Shown here: one piece after another, positions 41,589 through 50,571 of the stretch | Layout: each line of letters starts with the position of its first letter | How positions within the stretch are numbered: position 1 is the first letter of the stretch | Assembly (NCBI GenBank): GCA_040779345.1 | Contig: JBFONU010000006.1 | Location: 1 to 64,000 of the forward strand | Reading direction: 5' to 3' | Length of the DNA stretch: 64,000 bases | DNA from: Thalassotalea_H sp040779345 | GTDB taxonomy: Bacteria; Pseudomonadota; Gammaproteobacteria; Enterobacterales; Alteromonadaceae | The notes under the pieces: model-generated | Database searches by the model: none | What the model was told of the DNA's origin: nothing | Seen by the model: the letters and a program-made list of their open reading frames with translations, nothing else | Position numbers and translations under genes: made by a program

Positions 41589-43139
41589 ATGCGTTTGGAA
41601 ATCGGCTGTCAGGATCGAGTTGGCATTGCTCAAGATGTATTAAGTATATTTGTTGAACGTGATATTGATTTGCGAGGCATTGAGCTAAAGCAACCAGGAA
41701 AAATATACATTAATATTCCTGATTTAGATTTTTCAGAATTGCAAACCTTCATGCCACAGTTAAGGTTAATTGATGGCGTTGTTGATGTTAAAACAACGCC
41801 TTATATGCCGTCAGAGCGTGAAAAAAATGAACTTTCCACCTTAATCAAAACCTTTCCAGATCCTTTTGTGTCTATTGATGCCAAAGGCAATATCCGTATT
41901 GTAAACAATGTTACTGCCACCATTATGAATTGCAAAGAAAGTGAAATTATAGGTGAACATATTGGTCAATGGATAAAAGGCTTTAATTTTAATCGCTGGT
42001 TAGACAGTGACGAAGTGTTAGCGCAAACAAGGCGATTAAAGTTTCTTGAAGATGATTATGTTGCTGACATTATGCCAATACATGTGTCAGATACCATAGG
42101 TAGCTCGGTACTTGCTGGTGCTGTTTTGATCTTAAAGTCGGAAGCTAGATTAGGGCAACAAATCAGTGCCTTTAAACAAGCCAATGAAAATAATTTTGCC
42201 GGTATTCAAGCCAGTAGTGGCAGTATGCGTAAAGTTATCAGGGAAGCTAAACGCATGTCCTTGCTTGACTCATCAATGTTGATTGTCGGAGAAACAGGAA
42301 CAGGTAAAGAGCTATTAGCGCATGCTTGCCATGCGGCGAGCGACAGAGCCGACAGACCTTTTATGACATTAAACTGTGCTTCTCTCCCTGATGAAGCTGC
42401 AGAAACCGAGCTTTTTGGTGTTGGTGCTCCCAATCGTGAAACTAGCAAAAAAGGGCTGTTTGAAATTGCTGATGGCGGCACTATTTTTCTCGATGAAGTT
42501 GGCGAGATGTCACCCAAGCTACAAATTAAACTATTACGGGTGATTCAAGATGGAATTTTCAGACGTGTTGACGATGAAAATGAAATCAATGTAAATGTTC
42601 GTATTATTAGTTCAACAAACCATGATTTACTGGCAATGGTATCTCAAGGGCAGTTTAGAGAAGATTTATATTATCGACTTAATGTTTTAGGTCTAAATAT
42701 TCCTTCTTTAAGGGAGCGTCGCTCAGATATTATTCCTCTCGCTGAATTTTTCATTGCAAAGTTTGGTCAGCGAATTGGCAAAAGTAACATTAGTTTATCG
42801 GATGACTGTCGAGACTTTATTGAACATTATCCATGGCCTGGCAATGTCAGACAATTAGAAAATGTCTTGATCCGTGCGGTATCTCTTATGGAAGGCAATG
42901 TGGTGATGACATCACATCTACAATTACCTGCTTACACACGCGAACATGGCTATTTAGAGCAGGAATTTGAAGGGACGTTAGATGCAGCAGTTAAAGGCTT
43001 TGAAGCTGACTTATTACGTAAACTGTATCCAGCTTACCCAAGCACACGTCAATTAGCTAAAAAGCTAGGGCTGAGTCACACAGCTATTGCTAATAAACTG
43101 CGCGAATACGACATCAATAAAAAAACGGTTAAAATTTAA
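41589..43139 (+). CDS. tyrR: TyrR/PhhR-type aromatic amino acid regulator
   Basis: 516 residues: ACT domain (about 1-70), PAS domain (about 78-190), AAA+ domain (about 205-430, Walker A Gly-Glu-Thr-Gly-Thr-Gly-Lys-Glu) and a C-terminal helix-turn-helix. The GAFTGA loop needed for sigma-54 activation is absent, as in TyrR, so it acts on sigma-70 promoters. It sits beside phhAB, like PhhR of Pseudomonas, and beside ycjF, like tyrR of E. coli. Probable TyrR boxes precede phhA. Confidence 0.94.
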   Translation: MRLEIGCQDRVGIAQDVLSIFVERDIDLRGIELKQPGKIYINIPDLDFSELQTFMPQLRLIDGVVDVKTTPYMPSEREKNELSTLIKTFPDPFVSIDAKGNIRIVNNVTATIMNCKESEIIGEHIGQWIKGFNFNRWLDSDEVLAQTRRLKFLEDDYVADIMPIHVSDTIGSSVLAGAVLILKSEARLGQQISAFKQANENNFAGIQASSGSMRKVIREAKRMSLLDSSMLIVGETGTGKELLAHACHAASDRADRPFMTLNCASLPDEAAETELFGVGAPNRETSKKGLFEIADGGTIFLDEVGEMSPKLQIKLLRVIQDGIFRRVDDENEINVNVRIISSTNHDLLAMVSQGQFREDLYYRLNVLGLNIPSLRERRSDIIPLAEFFIAKFGQRIGKSNISLSDDCRDFIEHYPWPGNVRQLENVLIRAVSLMEGNVVMTSHLQLPAYTREHGYLEQEFEGTLDAAVKGFEADLLRKLYPAYPSTRQLAKKLGLSHTAIANKLREYDINKKTVKI

Positions 43140-43154
43140 GAGTTAAATGACCCT

Positions 43155-43188
43155 ATCAAAATGGTTAAAGGAGTAACCATGATAGTTT
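43155..43188 (+). terminator. Hairpin after tyrR
   Basis: ATGGTTA (43161-43167), AAGGAG, TAACCAT (43174-43180), extendable outward with a two-base bulge (CTATC with GATAG), followed by TTTGTTGTT. Confidence 0.5.
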
Positions 43189-43215
43189 GTTGTTCACTGT
43201 AAACTATCGATAACA
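43181..43215. promoter_or_regulatory. Inverted repeat and weak TyrR-box match upstream of maiA
   Basis: GATAGTTT (43181-43188) and AAACTATC (43201-43208) are exact reverse complements. TGTAAA-N6-ATAACA (43198-43215) matches one TyrR half-site exactly and the other at 4 of 6 positions. Confidence 0.35.
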
Positions 43216-43304
43216 ACGTACACCCATACAATTATTAAAAATACATTGGCGATACTTTCCGCTTGTCATACCATACCTGCATCACTTTTTATCTTGAGAA
43301 AAAC

Positions 43305-43943
43305 ATGAAATTATTTGGTTATTGGCGATCTTCTGCCGCGTATCGTGTAAGGATCGCTGTAAACTTAAAGAATATTGACGTGGAATCAGTGCCTGTTCAC
43401 TTAGTGAAAAATGGCGGTGAACAGCACTCGTCAGACTATGTAAGTGTAAATCCTACTCATCTTGTCCCGACTTTTATTGATGATGATATTGTTTTAAATC
43501 AATCACTAGCAATTATCGATTACCTTGACGCAAAATTTCCCGAAGTCGCTTTATACCCTGAGAACATAAATGACAAGGCATTAGTACAAGCACTTTCGCT
43601 TGACGTGGCCTGCGAAATTCATCCTGTGAATAATTTAAGAGTGCAACAATATTTAGCAAACCATCTAGGGGCTGATGAGCAAGCAAAACTTGCTTGGAGT
43701 CACCATTGGATGACAACAGGTTTTGCTGCCGTTGAGGAGAAATTGACAAAGACTGCTGGGCTATATTGCTTTGGCGATAATGTTACTGTCGCTGATTTAT
43801 GCTTGATCCCTCAAGTATATAATGCAAACCGATTTAAAGTAGATATGACACCCTTTCCAATAATTAACGCAATCGTTGAACGCTGTAACCAGTTGCCCGC
43901 ATTTATTAAAGCATTACCAGAAAATCAACCAGACGCTGTCTAG
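43305..43943 (+). CDS. maiA: Maleylacetoacetate isomerase (zeta-class glutathione transferase)
   Basis: Zeta-class GST using glutathione to isomerise maleylacetoacetate to fumarylacetoacetate in tyrosine breakdown. The active-site motif Arg-Ser-Ser-Ala-Ala-Tyr-Arg-Val-Arg begins at residue 8. ATG 43305 gives 212 residues, the family length; the longer frame adds an unrelated leader. It follows phhAB-tyrR, consistent with phenylalanine to tyrosine to fumarate catabolism, though the other genes of that path are not in the window. Confidence 0.92.
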   Translation: MKLFGYWRSSAAYRVRIAVNLKNIDVESVPVHLVKNGGEQHSSDYVSVNPTHLVPTFIDDDIVLNQSLAIIDYLDAKFPEVALYPENINDKALVQALSLDVACEIHPVNNLRVQQYLANHLGADEQAKLAWSHHWMTTGFAAVEEKLTKTAGLYCFGDNVTVADLCLIPQVYNANRFKVDMTPFPIINAIVERCNQLPAFIKALPENQPDAV

Positions 43944-43949
43944 TAATTG

Positions 43950-43984
43950 GCGATGTTTTAATCACTTAAAGCATCGCATTTATT
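43950..43984 (+). terminator. maiA terminator
   Basis: A 12-bp stem with one G-T pair (43950-43961 with 43966-43977), TCAC loop, followed by ATTTATT. Confidence 0.7.
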
Positions 43985-44151
43985 AAACCTCTGAAAACTT
44001 TCCCCAGAAAAAGTATATTAATTGTATCAATTGATTAAATGTACTTGCATCACTGTAAAAAAAAAGTTGCAATAGCCTATATTGTTTCTAGATTACAGCA
44101 AAGTTAGTTTTATTGGTTTTAATGAAATGAATCTTTCGATTTAAGGTAAAT

Positions 44152-45009
44152 ATGGAAAATTCTCAACCAACGTCACCAAAAGCTCCTTGGGCGATCATCA
44201 TAGCGCTTGTTATTGTTATCCTTGGGGGACTCTGGTTTATGCTTGCTCAGGAAGAAGTGCCTGAGATTCAACAAAAACCTGTGATAAAAGAAGTCATTGA
44301 AGAGCCTGTCATTGAGCCTGAGCCAGAAGTTATTGAACCTGAAGTGGTCGAGGAAATCATTCCTGAAAAACCGCTTGAAGAGAGTGTCGTTGAACCTGAG
44401 CCTTTATTACCTACATTAGAAGAGAGTGATGAATGGCTGACAGAAAAACTTCCATCAATTACTTGGCGGAAAGAACTTTTAAAGTTGGTGATAGATGATG
44501 ACATGATCAGACGTTTTGTCGTATTTACAGATAACTTTGCTCAAGGTATTTTAGCCTATGAACATAGTCCGTTGATTAAGCCAACTACTTCATTCTCAGG
44601 CCGTGAAATTAATGAAAATGGTGAAGTGGTGATCAAGTGGGATGAAACATCGTCTCGACGCTTTAGTTTATATGTAGACTTATTACGCTCAATTGATAGT
44701 GAAACATTAGTCAGTTGGTATTTCGAGTTAAAGCCTTTAGTGGATGAAGCATATCGAGAGCTGGGATATCCCGAGGAAGATTTTACCGATATTCTACAAG
44801 ACGCTATTTCTAAAGTGCTCGATATGGAATTACCAAAAGAAAGACTCGAGCTAATAAGACCCAGTGTGATGTATCAATACAAAAATGACGATATTGAGCA
44901 ACTCGACGATGCAGATAAATTAATGCTAAGAGTTGGCAAAGAAAACTTACTGGTGATCAAATCAGTTTTACTTGAGATCAGTGAAAAAATATCAAGAGCA
45001 AATAATTAA
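44152..45009 (+). CDS. DUF3014-like membrane-anchored protein
   Basis: The 285-residue protein has one N-terminal membrane helix (about 12-31), a Pro/Glu/Val-rich spacer (about 35-90) that probably spans the periplasm, and a globular helical domain (about 95-285). This is the layout of DUF3014 proteins, common in marine gammaproteobacteria and of unknown function. No catalytic motif is seen. AAGGT precedes the ATG. It stands alone. Confidence 0.75.
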   Translation: MENSQPTSPKAPWAIIIALVIVILGGLWFMLAQEEVPEIQQKPVIKEVIEEPVIEPEPEVIEPEVVEEIIPEKPLEESVVEPEPLLPTLEESDEWLTEKLPSITWRKELLKLVIDDDMIRRFVVFTDNFAQGILAYEHSPLIKPTTSFSGREINENGEVVIKWDETSSRRFSLYVDLLRSIDSETLVSWYFELKPLVDEAYRELGYPEEDFTDILQDAISKVLDMELPKERLELIRPSVMYQYKNDDIEQLDDADKLMLRVGKENLLVIKSVLLEISEKISRANN

Positions 45010-45300
45010 GTTGATACTTTGCTCATCATACGAGCAAATAAGTAAAATAGACTGGTTAACAGAGCTTTGGCTATTAGATAAAAGGATATAAGCCAAACTT
45101 TTTCTCTAAAGGGGAGCGAAAGCTAGTGTTGTTCAGTCTTTGTTATCAAGACAAATTAATTACCTAACATGGTTAGGCTTAGTATTGTTCGCCATGGTTA
45201 AAATATGATATTTGTTAGTAATGAATCATGAAATACCTACGTCAATTATCTTGTTATTGTGTAAAAAAAACGCACTTAGCTTTATTTCATCTAGTTATAC
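45010..45300. other. Intergenic region between the DUF3014 gene and the ffs promoter
   Basis: A weak hairpin TTTGCTC...GAGCAAA (45018-45038) may end the DUF3014 transcript. No other gene or element is recognised. Confidence 0.5.
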
Positions 45301-45329
45301 TTGCATCCGTCAATGCGATTAGCGATAAT
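45301..45329 (+). promoter_or_regulatory. Sigma-70 promoter of ffs
   Basis: TTGCAT (45301-45306), 17 bases, GATAAT (45324-45329), followed by a GC-rich discriminator. The start would leave a short 5' leader to be trimmed. Confidence 0.6.
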
Positions 45330-45357
45330 CCTCTGCGCTAATAAATAGCAGTTCTAT

Positions 45358-45471
45358 GGTGACCCTTTTGGTCCCTTCGCAATGATACTCTGTGAACTCG
45401 GCCAGGTCCGGAAGGAAGCAACCGCAGCAGACGACTCATGTGCCGGAGTGTGGCTATTAGGGTTGCCACCC
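45358..45471 (+). ncRNA. ffs: 4.5S signal recognition particle RNA
   Basis: The conserved SRP core is unmistakable (CAGGTCCGGAAGGAAGCA around 45402-45420) and the closing arm GTGTGCCGGAGTG follows. The ends pair: GGTGACCC (45358-45365) with GGGTTGCC near the 3' end. The length of 114 bases equals the E. coli 4.5S RNA. It binds Ffh and targets membrane proteins to FtsY. Exact ends are inferred by pairing. Confidence 0.95.
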
Positions 45472-45825
45472 AATCCCTTACTTTGATTAAACCATTCTAG
45501 TTGTACTAATTCAGGCATCTCTTTAAATAGCGATGATTGCTCTTCATTTTCTATGCTTTGAGCTTATAGCTAAATTCCCTGACATAAATACTAAAGGTAC
45601 TCAATCATATGTTCTTTAAAGCCGCTAAGTCTCTTTTAAAAAATTGCTCGTTGACTACATAGCTTTTATATAAAAATAAAGTTACTAATCACATGATATG
45701 ATTAACCTTGTAAACCAAGCAGGAAATTAAATTTATAATTATTCGCTTTACATTATGGATCAGTATTAGAGTGTAAGGCAGTTATCAATGACCTTAAACA
45801 AACCGTATTAATTACTAAAAAGCTT
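45472..45825. other. Intergenic region between ffs and ung
   Basis: 354 AT-rich bases without a gene, clear terminator or repeat that I can support. Confidence 0.5.
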
Positions 45826-46548
45826 ATGTCTAAAATTTTACCTCAATGGCAAGCGGTTATCGAAAAAGAACAGCAGCAAGACTACTTTATCGATTTACAG
45901 CTCGAACTCATTAAACAAAGAAACCGCGGAGAGATTATTTTCCCAAAAGAAGAGGATGTGTTTAACGCATTTCAATATTGTGACTTAAAAGAGATTAATG
46001 TTGTGATCATTGGACAAGATCCATATCACGGTGTTGGTAAGCTTAATCAGCCACAAGCACATGGGCTCGCTTTTTCAGTTAATCCTGGGATAAAAGTGCC
46101 TCCTTCGTTAGTCAATATTTATAAAGAACTTAGCACTGATATTAGCGGTTTTATCACACCTGATCATGGTTATTTAATTAATTGGGCAAAGCAAGGGGTG
46201 CTATTAATTAACACCGTACTGACGGTCAAGCAAGGTCAGGCACACTCACACGCTAAATTAGGTTGGGAAACCTTTACTGATAGGATTATTGATGAAATAA
46301 ACCAACAAAATTCTGGCTGTGTTTTTCTATTATGGGGAAGCCATGCGCAGAAAAAAGGTCAGTACATAGATCATGATAAGCATGGTATTTTAAAGGGGCC
46401 TCATCCATCTCCTTTATCGGCCTACCGTGGTTTTTTTGGTTGTCAGCATTTTTCAAAAGCGAATCAATGGCTAACCGAGCATAATAGATCACCAATTGAT
46501 TGGACAATTTCTTTATTAGCAGAAGACAAACAACAAACGCTTTTTTAA
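45826..46548 (+). CDS. ung: Uracil-DNA glycosylase
   Basis: Family 1 UDG removing uracil from DNA. The water-activating motif Gly-Gln-Asp-Pro-Tyr-His-Gly is at residues 63-69 (catalytic Asp65) and the minor-groove loop His-Pro-Ser-Pro-Leu-Ser (His near 192) is intact. The 240-residue protein is a little longer than E. coli Ung, with a charged N-terminal part. Confidence 0.96.
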   Translation: MSKILPQWQAVIEKEQQQDYFIDLQLELIKQRNRGEIIFPKEEDVFNAFQYCDLKEINVVIIGQDPYHGVGKLNQPQAHGLAFSVNPGIKVPPSLVNIYKELSTDISGFITPDHGYLINWAKQGVLLINTVLTVKQGQAHSHAKLGWETFTDRIIDEINQQNSGCVFLLWGSHAQKKGQYIDHDKHGILKGPHPSPLSAYRGFFGCQHFSKANQWLTEHNRSPIDWTISLLAEDKQQTLF

Positions 46549-46748
46549 ATGACTGGGTGATCATTTTATTCAGTAGAAAAATCTTCTATTTTTAAATTGT
46601 AATTACTGCTGAATTGGTAAGGTATTTTAATTAGCTGTCTTATTTGGAATACTTTTGCTTAATAAGTTCTTTGTTTGGTTTTATATTGTTTGTAAACGTG
46701 CTTTTGCTAGAATTGTATTATTAATTGCGTACAATATTTGGTGTTATC

Positions 46749-48266
46749 ATGTCTTTAGAAAACTACTTTCTTCCATTTCGCCGCCATGTCATTGGTAATG
46801 ATTTAAAGCATCATATTAATGGTCAAGAACTCCCTATTATTTATGCAGACTGGACAGCAAGTGGTCGTTTATATCAACCCGTTGAAGATTATCTGACGAA
46901 TACCCTTGGGCCATTCGTAGCAAATACGCATACCGAAACCAACTTAACTGGGAGCGCAATGACTCATGCTTATCATGAAGCGCAACATGTGATCAAAAAA
47001 CATGTCAACGCTTGTGATAATGACATATTGATCACAGCAGACACTGGCATGACAGGGGTGATTAATAAATTCCAACGAATTCTAGGTTTGCGTATTCCTG
47101 AACGAATGCAGGATCAAGTGTCTTTTAAAGAGTGTGACAAACCGGTGGTTTTTATCACACATATGGAACATCATTCAAATCAAACTTCATGGTATGAATG
47201 TGATGTTACGCTAGAAATTGTTGAGCCTAACGGTGAAGGGTTACCTTCATTTGAGCATTTGCAATTGTTATTAGAAAAGTATCAGGATAGAAAATTAAAA
47301 ATAGGCTCATTTTCGGCTTGTTCTAATGTCACTGGGATAAAAACACCTTATCATCAATTAGCTGAAGTGATGCATGAACATGGTGGCTTATGTTTTATCG
47401 ATTTTGCTTGCTCAGCACCTTATGTTGATATTGATATGCACCCAAGAAATTCAAAGCAATCATTAGATGCAATTTTCTTTTCACCTCATAAATTTCTTGG
47501 TGGCCCCGGTAGCTCGGGCGTTTTAGTGTTTAATAAAGCCTTATATAAAAATAAAGTCCCTGATCATCCCGGTGGTGGTACAGTCACTTGGACTAATCCT
47601 TGGGGCGAGCATAAATTTTTTGATGATATCGCCTTACGTGAAGACGGGGGGACTCCCGGATTTTTACAAACTATTCGAACTGCGCTAGCCATTAAAGTAA
47701 AAGAGGCAATGGGAGTGGAAAATATTGCCACTCGTGAAAAAGAAATCACTGACTTTGTTATGGAAAATTTGGCTAAAAATGAACAAGTTGTGATGTTAGA
47801 GCCACATATTAAAGATCGCCTAGCGATAGTCTCTTTTTATGTGCCTGGCGCTCATCATAATTTAGTGGTTCGATTACTAAATGACCGCTTTGGCGTACAA
47901 ACTCGTGGAGGCTGTTCATGTGCGGGAACCTATGGCCATATATTATTAAATGTTGACCATGACACTTCAAATAAAATCACTGAGCAAATAAATTCGGGCG
48001 ACTTTGCTGAAAAACCTGGCTGGATAAGAGCGTCGTTTCATCCGACCATGTCAGATAAGGAAGTAAATTTTATAGTTGAGGCTATTAATCAAGTAGCTGA
48101 AAATATTAATGAATGGGGCAATGATTACCGTTTTAATCCTGCAACAGGAGATTTCGAGCATACTCATTTAAAAGTGACCTTTCCTGAGTTGGCGGGGTTT
48201 GATCCTATGCATTCTTGTTCTGTTGAAAAAAATTCGCCTTCAATATTAAAGCGTCTTTTTCAATAA
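46749..48266 (+). CDS. Class-V aminotransferase-fold PLP enzyme, cysteine-desulfurase-like, substrate unknown
   Basis: A 505-residue fold type I PLP enzyme. The Schiff-base lysine is Lys248 in Ser-Pro-His-Lys-Phe-Leu-Gly-Gly; the Thr-Gly-Ser-Ala-Met-Thr-His and Asp-Phe-Ala-Cys-Ser-Ala segments fit the cofactor site. It has a Thr-Arg-Gly-Gly-Cys-Ser-Cys-Ala-Gly loop near residue 387 with a cysteine where desulfurases carry theirs. It is about 100 residues longer than SufS or CsdA, and no suf, isc or csd genes are adjacent. ATG 46749 is used because the upstream frame start is a TTG without support. Confidence 0.8.
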   Translation: MSLENYFLPFRRHVIGNDLKHHINGQELPIIYADWTASGRLYQPVEDYLTNTLGPFVANTHTETNLTGSAMTHAYHEAQHVIKKHVNACDNDILITADTGMTGVINKFQRILGLRIPERMQDQVSFKECDKPVVFITHMEHHSNQTSWYECDVTLEIVEPNGEGLPSFEHLQLLLEKYQDRKLKIGSFSACSNVTGIKTPYHQLAEVMHEHGGLCFIDFACSAPYVDIDMHPRNSKQSLDAIFFSPHKFLGGPGSSGVLVFNKALYKNKVPDHPGGGTVTWTNPWGEHKFFDDIALREDGGTPGFLQTIRTALAIKVKEAMGVENIATREKEITDFVMENLAKNEQVVMLEPHIKDRLAIVSFYVPGAHHNLVVRLLNDRFGVQTRGGCSCAGTYGHILLNVDHDTSNKITEQINSGDFAEKPGWIRASFHPTMSDKEVNFIVEAINQVAENINEWGNDYRFNPATGDFEHTHLKVTFPELAGFDPMHSCSVEKNSPSILKRLFQ

Positions 48267-48334
48267 CATCAACTCCTTATTATTAATGGCTAAGTTATTT
48301 ATACTGGATCACTTGGCCATAATACTTTTGATAT

Positions 48335-50413
48335 TTACTTTTCCTTTAAATGTGAATTCTCGGTTAAGTGGCTGATGAAAATATCGGAATCTACACTATC
48401 GGTTCGGCAAATTAGCAGTAACCCCTGATCTGGCGAAATAGCTAAGGTATTACCTATGGCAGATGGCAGATATTCAGTCACAAAGGTCTCTTGTGTTGAA
48501 TCGACGTGATATCGCCATACCCCACTTTTTCCGTCTAGTTTAGGGTAATAAATTACCCCATCAAGAGCAGTCCAATGTTCGTGGAGTTTAAAAGATAAAT
48601 GAGGCAACACATGCGCTAATTTTTCCCCTGAAGTAGACATCACCTGTAAACCATTTTTGTTATTCGATGAGTAAATCAAGACGTTGTCACTTAATAACAT
48701 TATTTTATTGACACTTTCAGTCGTCAATTGTGTAACGGTTTTGTTTTTTGATATTTTAATGAGTTGCGAGGCTTCATTGTCATCTTTTGTTATTGCAAAT
48801 ATATCGCCGCTAGACGCGTAAATACATGAATAATATTCGCTATCAAAATTACCCACTGACTCATAATGCTGATTAGCCATATCGTATTGGTAGCAACCAT
48901 ATTGTGATGCGTTCTTATAACTGACCAGTAATTTGTCACCATTGGCTGACCAAGTGGGCAATATTAAATTTTCTTCATCAAGACTAAATAATTTGCGTTG
49001 CGTATTCGTGACAAGTGAATAAAGCCAAATAGCGCCTTTGCCTTGTCGATTGCTTGTAAAAGCAATTTGCTTGCCGTCGGGAGAGAAACTCGGCATATTA
49101 TTGTATTTTATTGAACGGATAAGTGGCGATAATTGCCCGCTTTCATCAGAGAGGTTAACCGACCAAATATTGGCATTATAGCGAACATCGAGAAAGGCCA
49201 AAACTGAGTTGTCGGTGTTTAATGATGGTGATTGTGCATCCCTCGCACCTAAAAGTGTTTGTTTTTTTGTTTGGGAATCAATAAGCCATAAGTTTCTATC
49301 ACCGCGTTTATCGCTGTCAAATAACAGGTGCTTATTGTCGTTTAACCAAGTGAAACTAGAGACATAGTTTTTATGCTCTGTCAGTTGAAATAAACTACTA
49401 GGTTTATTCAACTTAACCCAAACAATATTTCTGACCGATTGACTACCGCGGGTAAAGGCTATTTTTTTATTGTCAGGAGAAAATCGTGGTCGCGTATCGA
49501 ATTCGCCATTGTCGTTTGGGAAGGTTAACTGGGTTTTTGTGTGTTCAACGCTATCATACAGCCATAGTGAGGCAGCATTGCTAATGGGATCTTTGGCCAC
49601 AAAAGCCAACAATTTATTATCAGATGACCAGCTAAAAATGGCCGATCGGTTAGGTAATAAACATTCCCCGATATTAATCCGATTTTTAGTCAGTAAATCA
49701 TAGTGGTAAATGGTACAAGGTGATGTTTTTGATATTGCTGCAACGGTTAATGATTGACTATCGGCGCTAAAAGATGGTGATAGCATACTATCAACATCGT
49801 CTGCAATTATATGTAAAGTTTTACCTTCAATATCAAGTACTTTAACAACAAGGCGCTTATTGATTTGAGTGCTAAAAGCAGCCATTTTACCATTCGGTGA
49901 AATTTCCGGTGTATGTTCGACTACGTTATCTGTAGTGAGGCGTTTAGCACTTGTCAGTCGCTTTTGTAAAACATCCTCCGGATGAAGAGGAGTTGACCGA
50001 CTTAAAACAAGCAATAGCACAACTGCAATGCTTACCATTATCGTAATCATTAGCGGTAGTCTGTATTGTTTAACAGGGGCGTTTAGTGAATAAATGAAAC
50101 GATAGCCTTTTTTAGGAATTGTTTCGATAAATGTTGGGTTTTGTCTATTGTCGCCAAGTGCGGCTCTAAGTTCTGCAATACAACGTGATAGAGCATCTTC
50201 ATTAACGACTTTATCTTTCCAGAGTATTTCCGTCAGTTTTTCTCTTGATAAAAGCGCATTCTCATTTGCAATAAATAGCGCTAATAAAAGGCTTAATCGA
50301 GGGGGCAACTTCACCGATTCATTGTGACTTTTTAACCGACCGTCGGTTGGGTCAAATTGCCAACAGCCAATTTTACATGGTGTTGTGATAGCCGGCTGAA
50401 TTGACTGTTGCAT
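48335..50413 (-). CDS. CadC-like membrane-spanning transcriptional regulator with periplasmic beta-propeller
   Basis: 692 residues: an OmpR-type winged-helix DNA-binding domain (about 12-108, Ile-Pro-Lys-Lys-Gly-Tyr-Arg-Phe at its end), one membrane helix (about 121-140), and a long periplasmic region of TolB/PD40-type repeats (Ile-Ser-Pro-Asn-Gly-Lys, Phe-Ser-Pro-Asp-Gly-Lys and similar). This is the ToxR/CadC plan, in which the outer domain senses a signal and the attached domain binds promoters. It diverges from the secreted-protein gene at 50572, a likely target. The signal is unknown. Confidence 0.85.
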   Translation of the reverse strand: MQQSIQPAITTPCKIGCWQFDPTDGRLKSHNESVKLPPRLSLLLALFIANENALLSREKLTEILWKDKVVNEDALSRCIAELRAALGDNRQNPTFIETIPKKGYRFIYSLNAPVKQYRLPLMITIMVSIAVVLLLVLSRSTPLHPEDVLQKRLTSAKRLTTDNVVEHTPEISPNGKMAAFSTQINKRLVVKVLDIEGKTLHIIADDVDSMLSPSFSADSQSLTVAAISKTSPCTIYHYDLLTKNRINIGECLLPNRSAIFSWSSDNKLLAFVAKDPISNAASLWLYDSVEHTKTQLTFPNDNGEFDTRPRFSPDNKKIAFTRGSQSVRNIVWVKLNKPSSLFQLTEHKNYVSSFTWLNDNKHLLFDSDKRGDRNLWLIDSQTKKQTLLGARDAQSPSLNTDNSVLAFLDVRYNANIWSVNLSDESGQLSPLIRSIKYNNMPSFSPDGKQIAFTSNRQGKGAIWLYSLVTNTQRKLFSLDEENLILPTWSANGDKLLVSYKNASQYGCYQYDMANQHYESVGNFDSEYYSCIYASSGDIFAITKDDNEASQLIKISKNKTVTQLTTESVNKIMLLSDNVLIYSSNNKNGLQVMSTSGEKLAHVLPHLSFKLHEHWTALDGVIYYPKLDGKSGVWRYHVDSTQETFVTEYLPSAIGNTLAISPDQGLLLICRTDSVDSDIFISHLTENSHLKEK

Positions 50414-50571
50414 GACGTTAAAAGCCCCTCTAAAAATCTATTTTTTTTGAGTATAACGATAAAAGGATAAATTGTGGAGGAAATTAGGAACTTATACGAA
50501 GGCTTTTATATCAATGAGTTATGTATATTTTAGTGACACATTAAATACACATAACGTTAAGAGGTCGAAAT

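Noticed and set aside
41589..43139. Sigma-54 activator role for the TyrR-like protein
   Set aside because: The AAA+ domain lacks the GAFTGA loop required to contact sigma-54.
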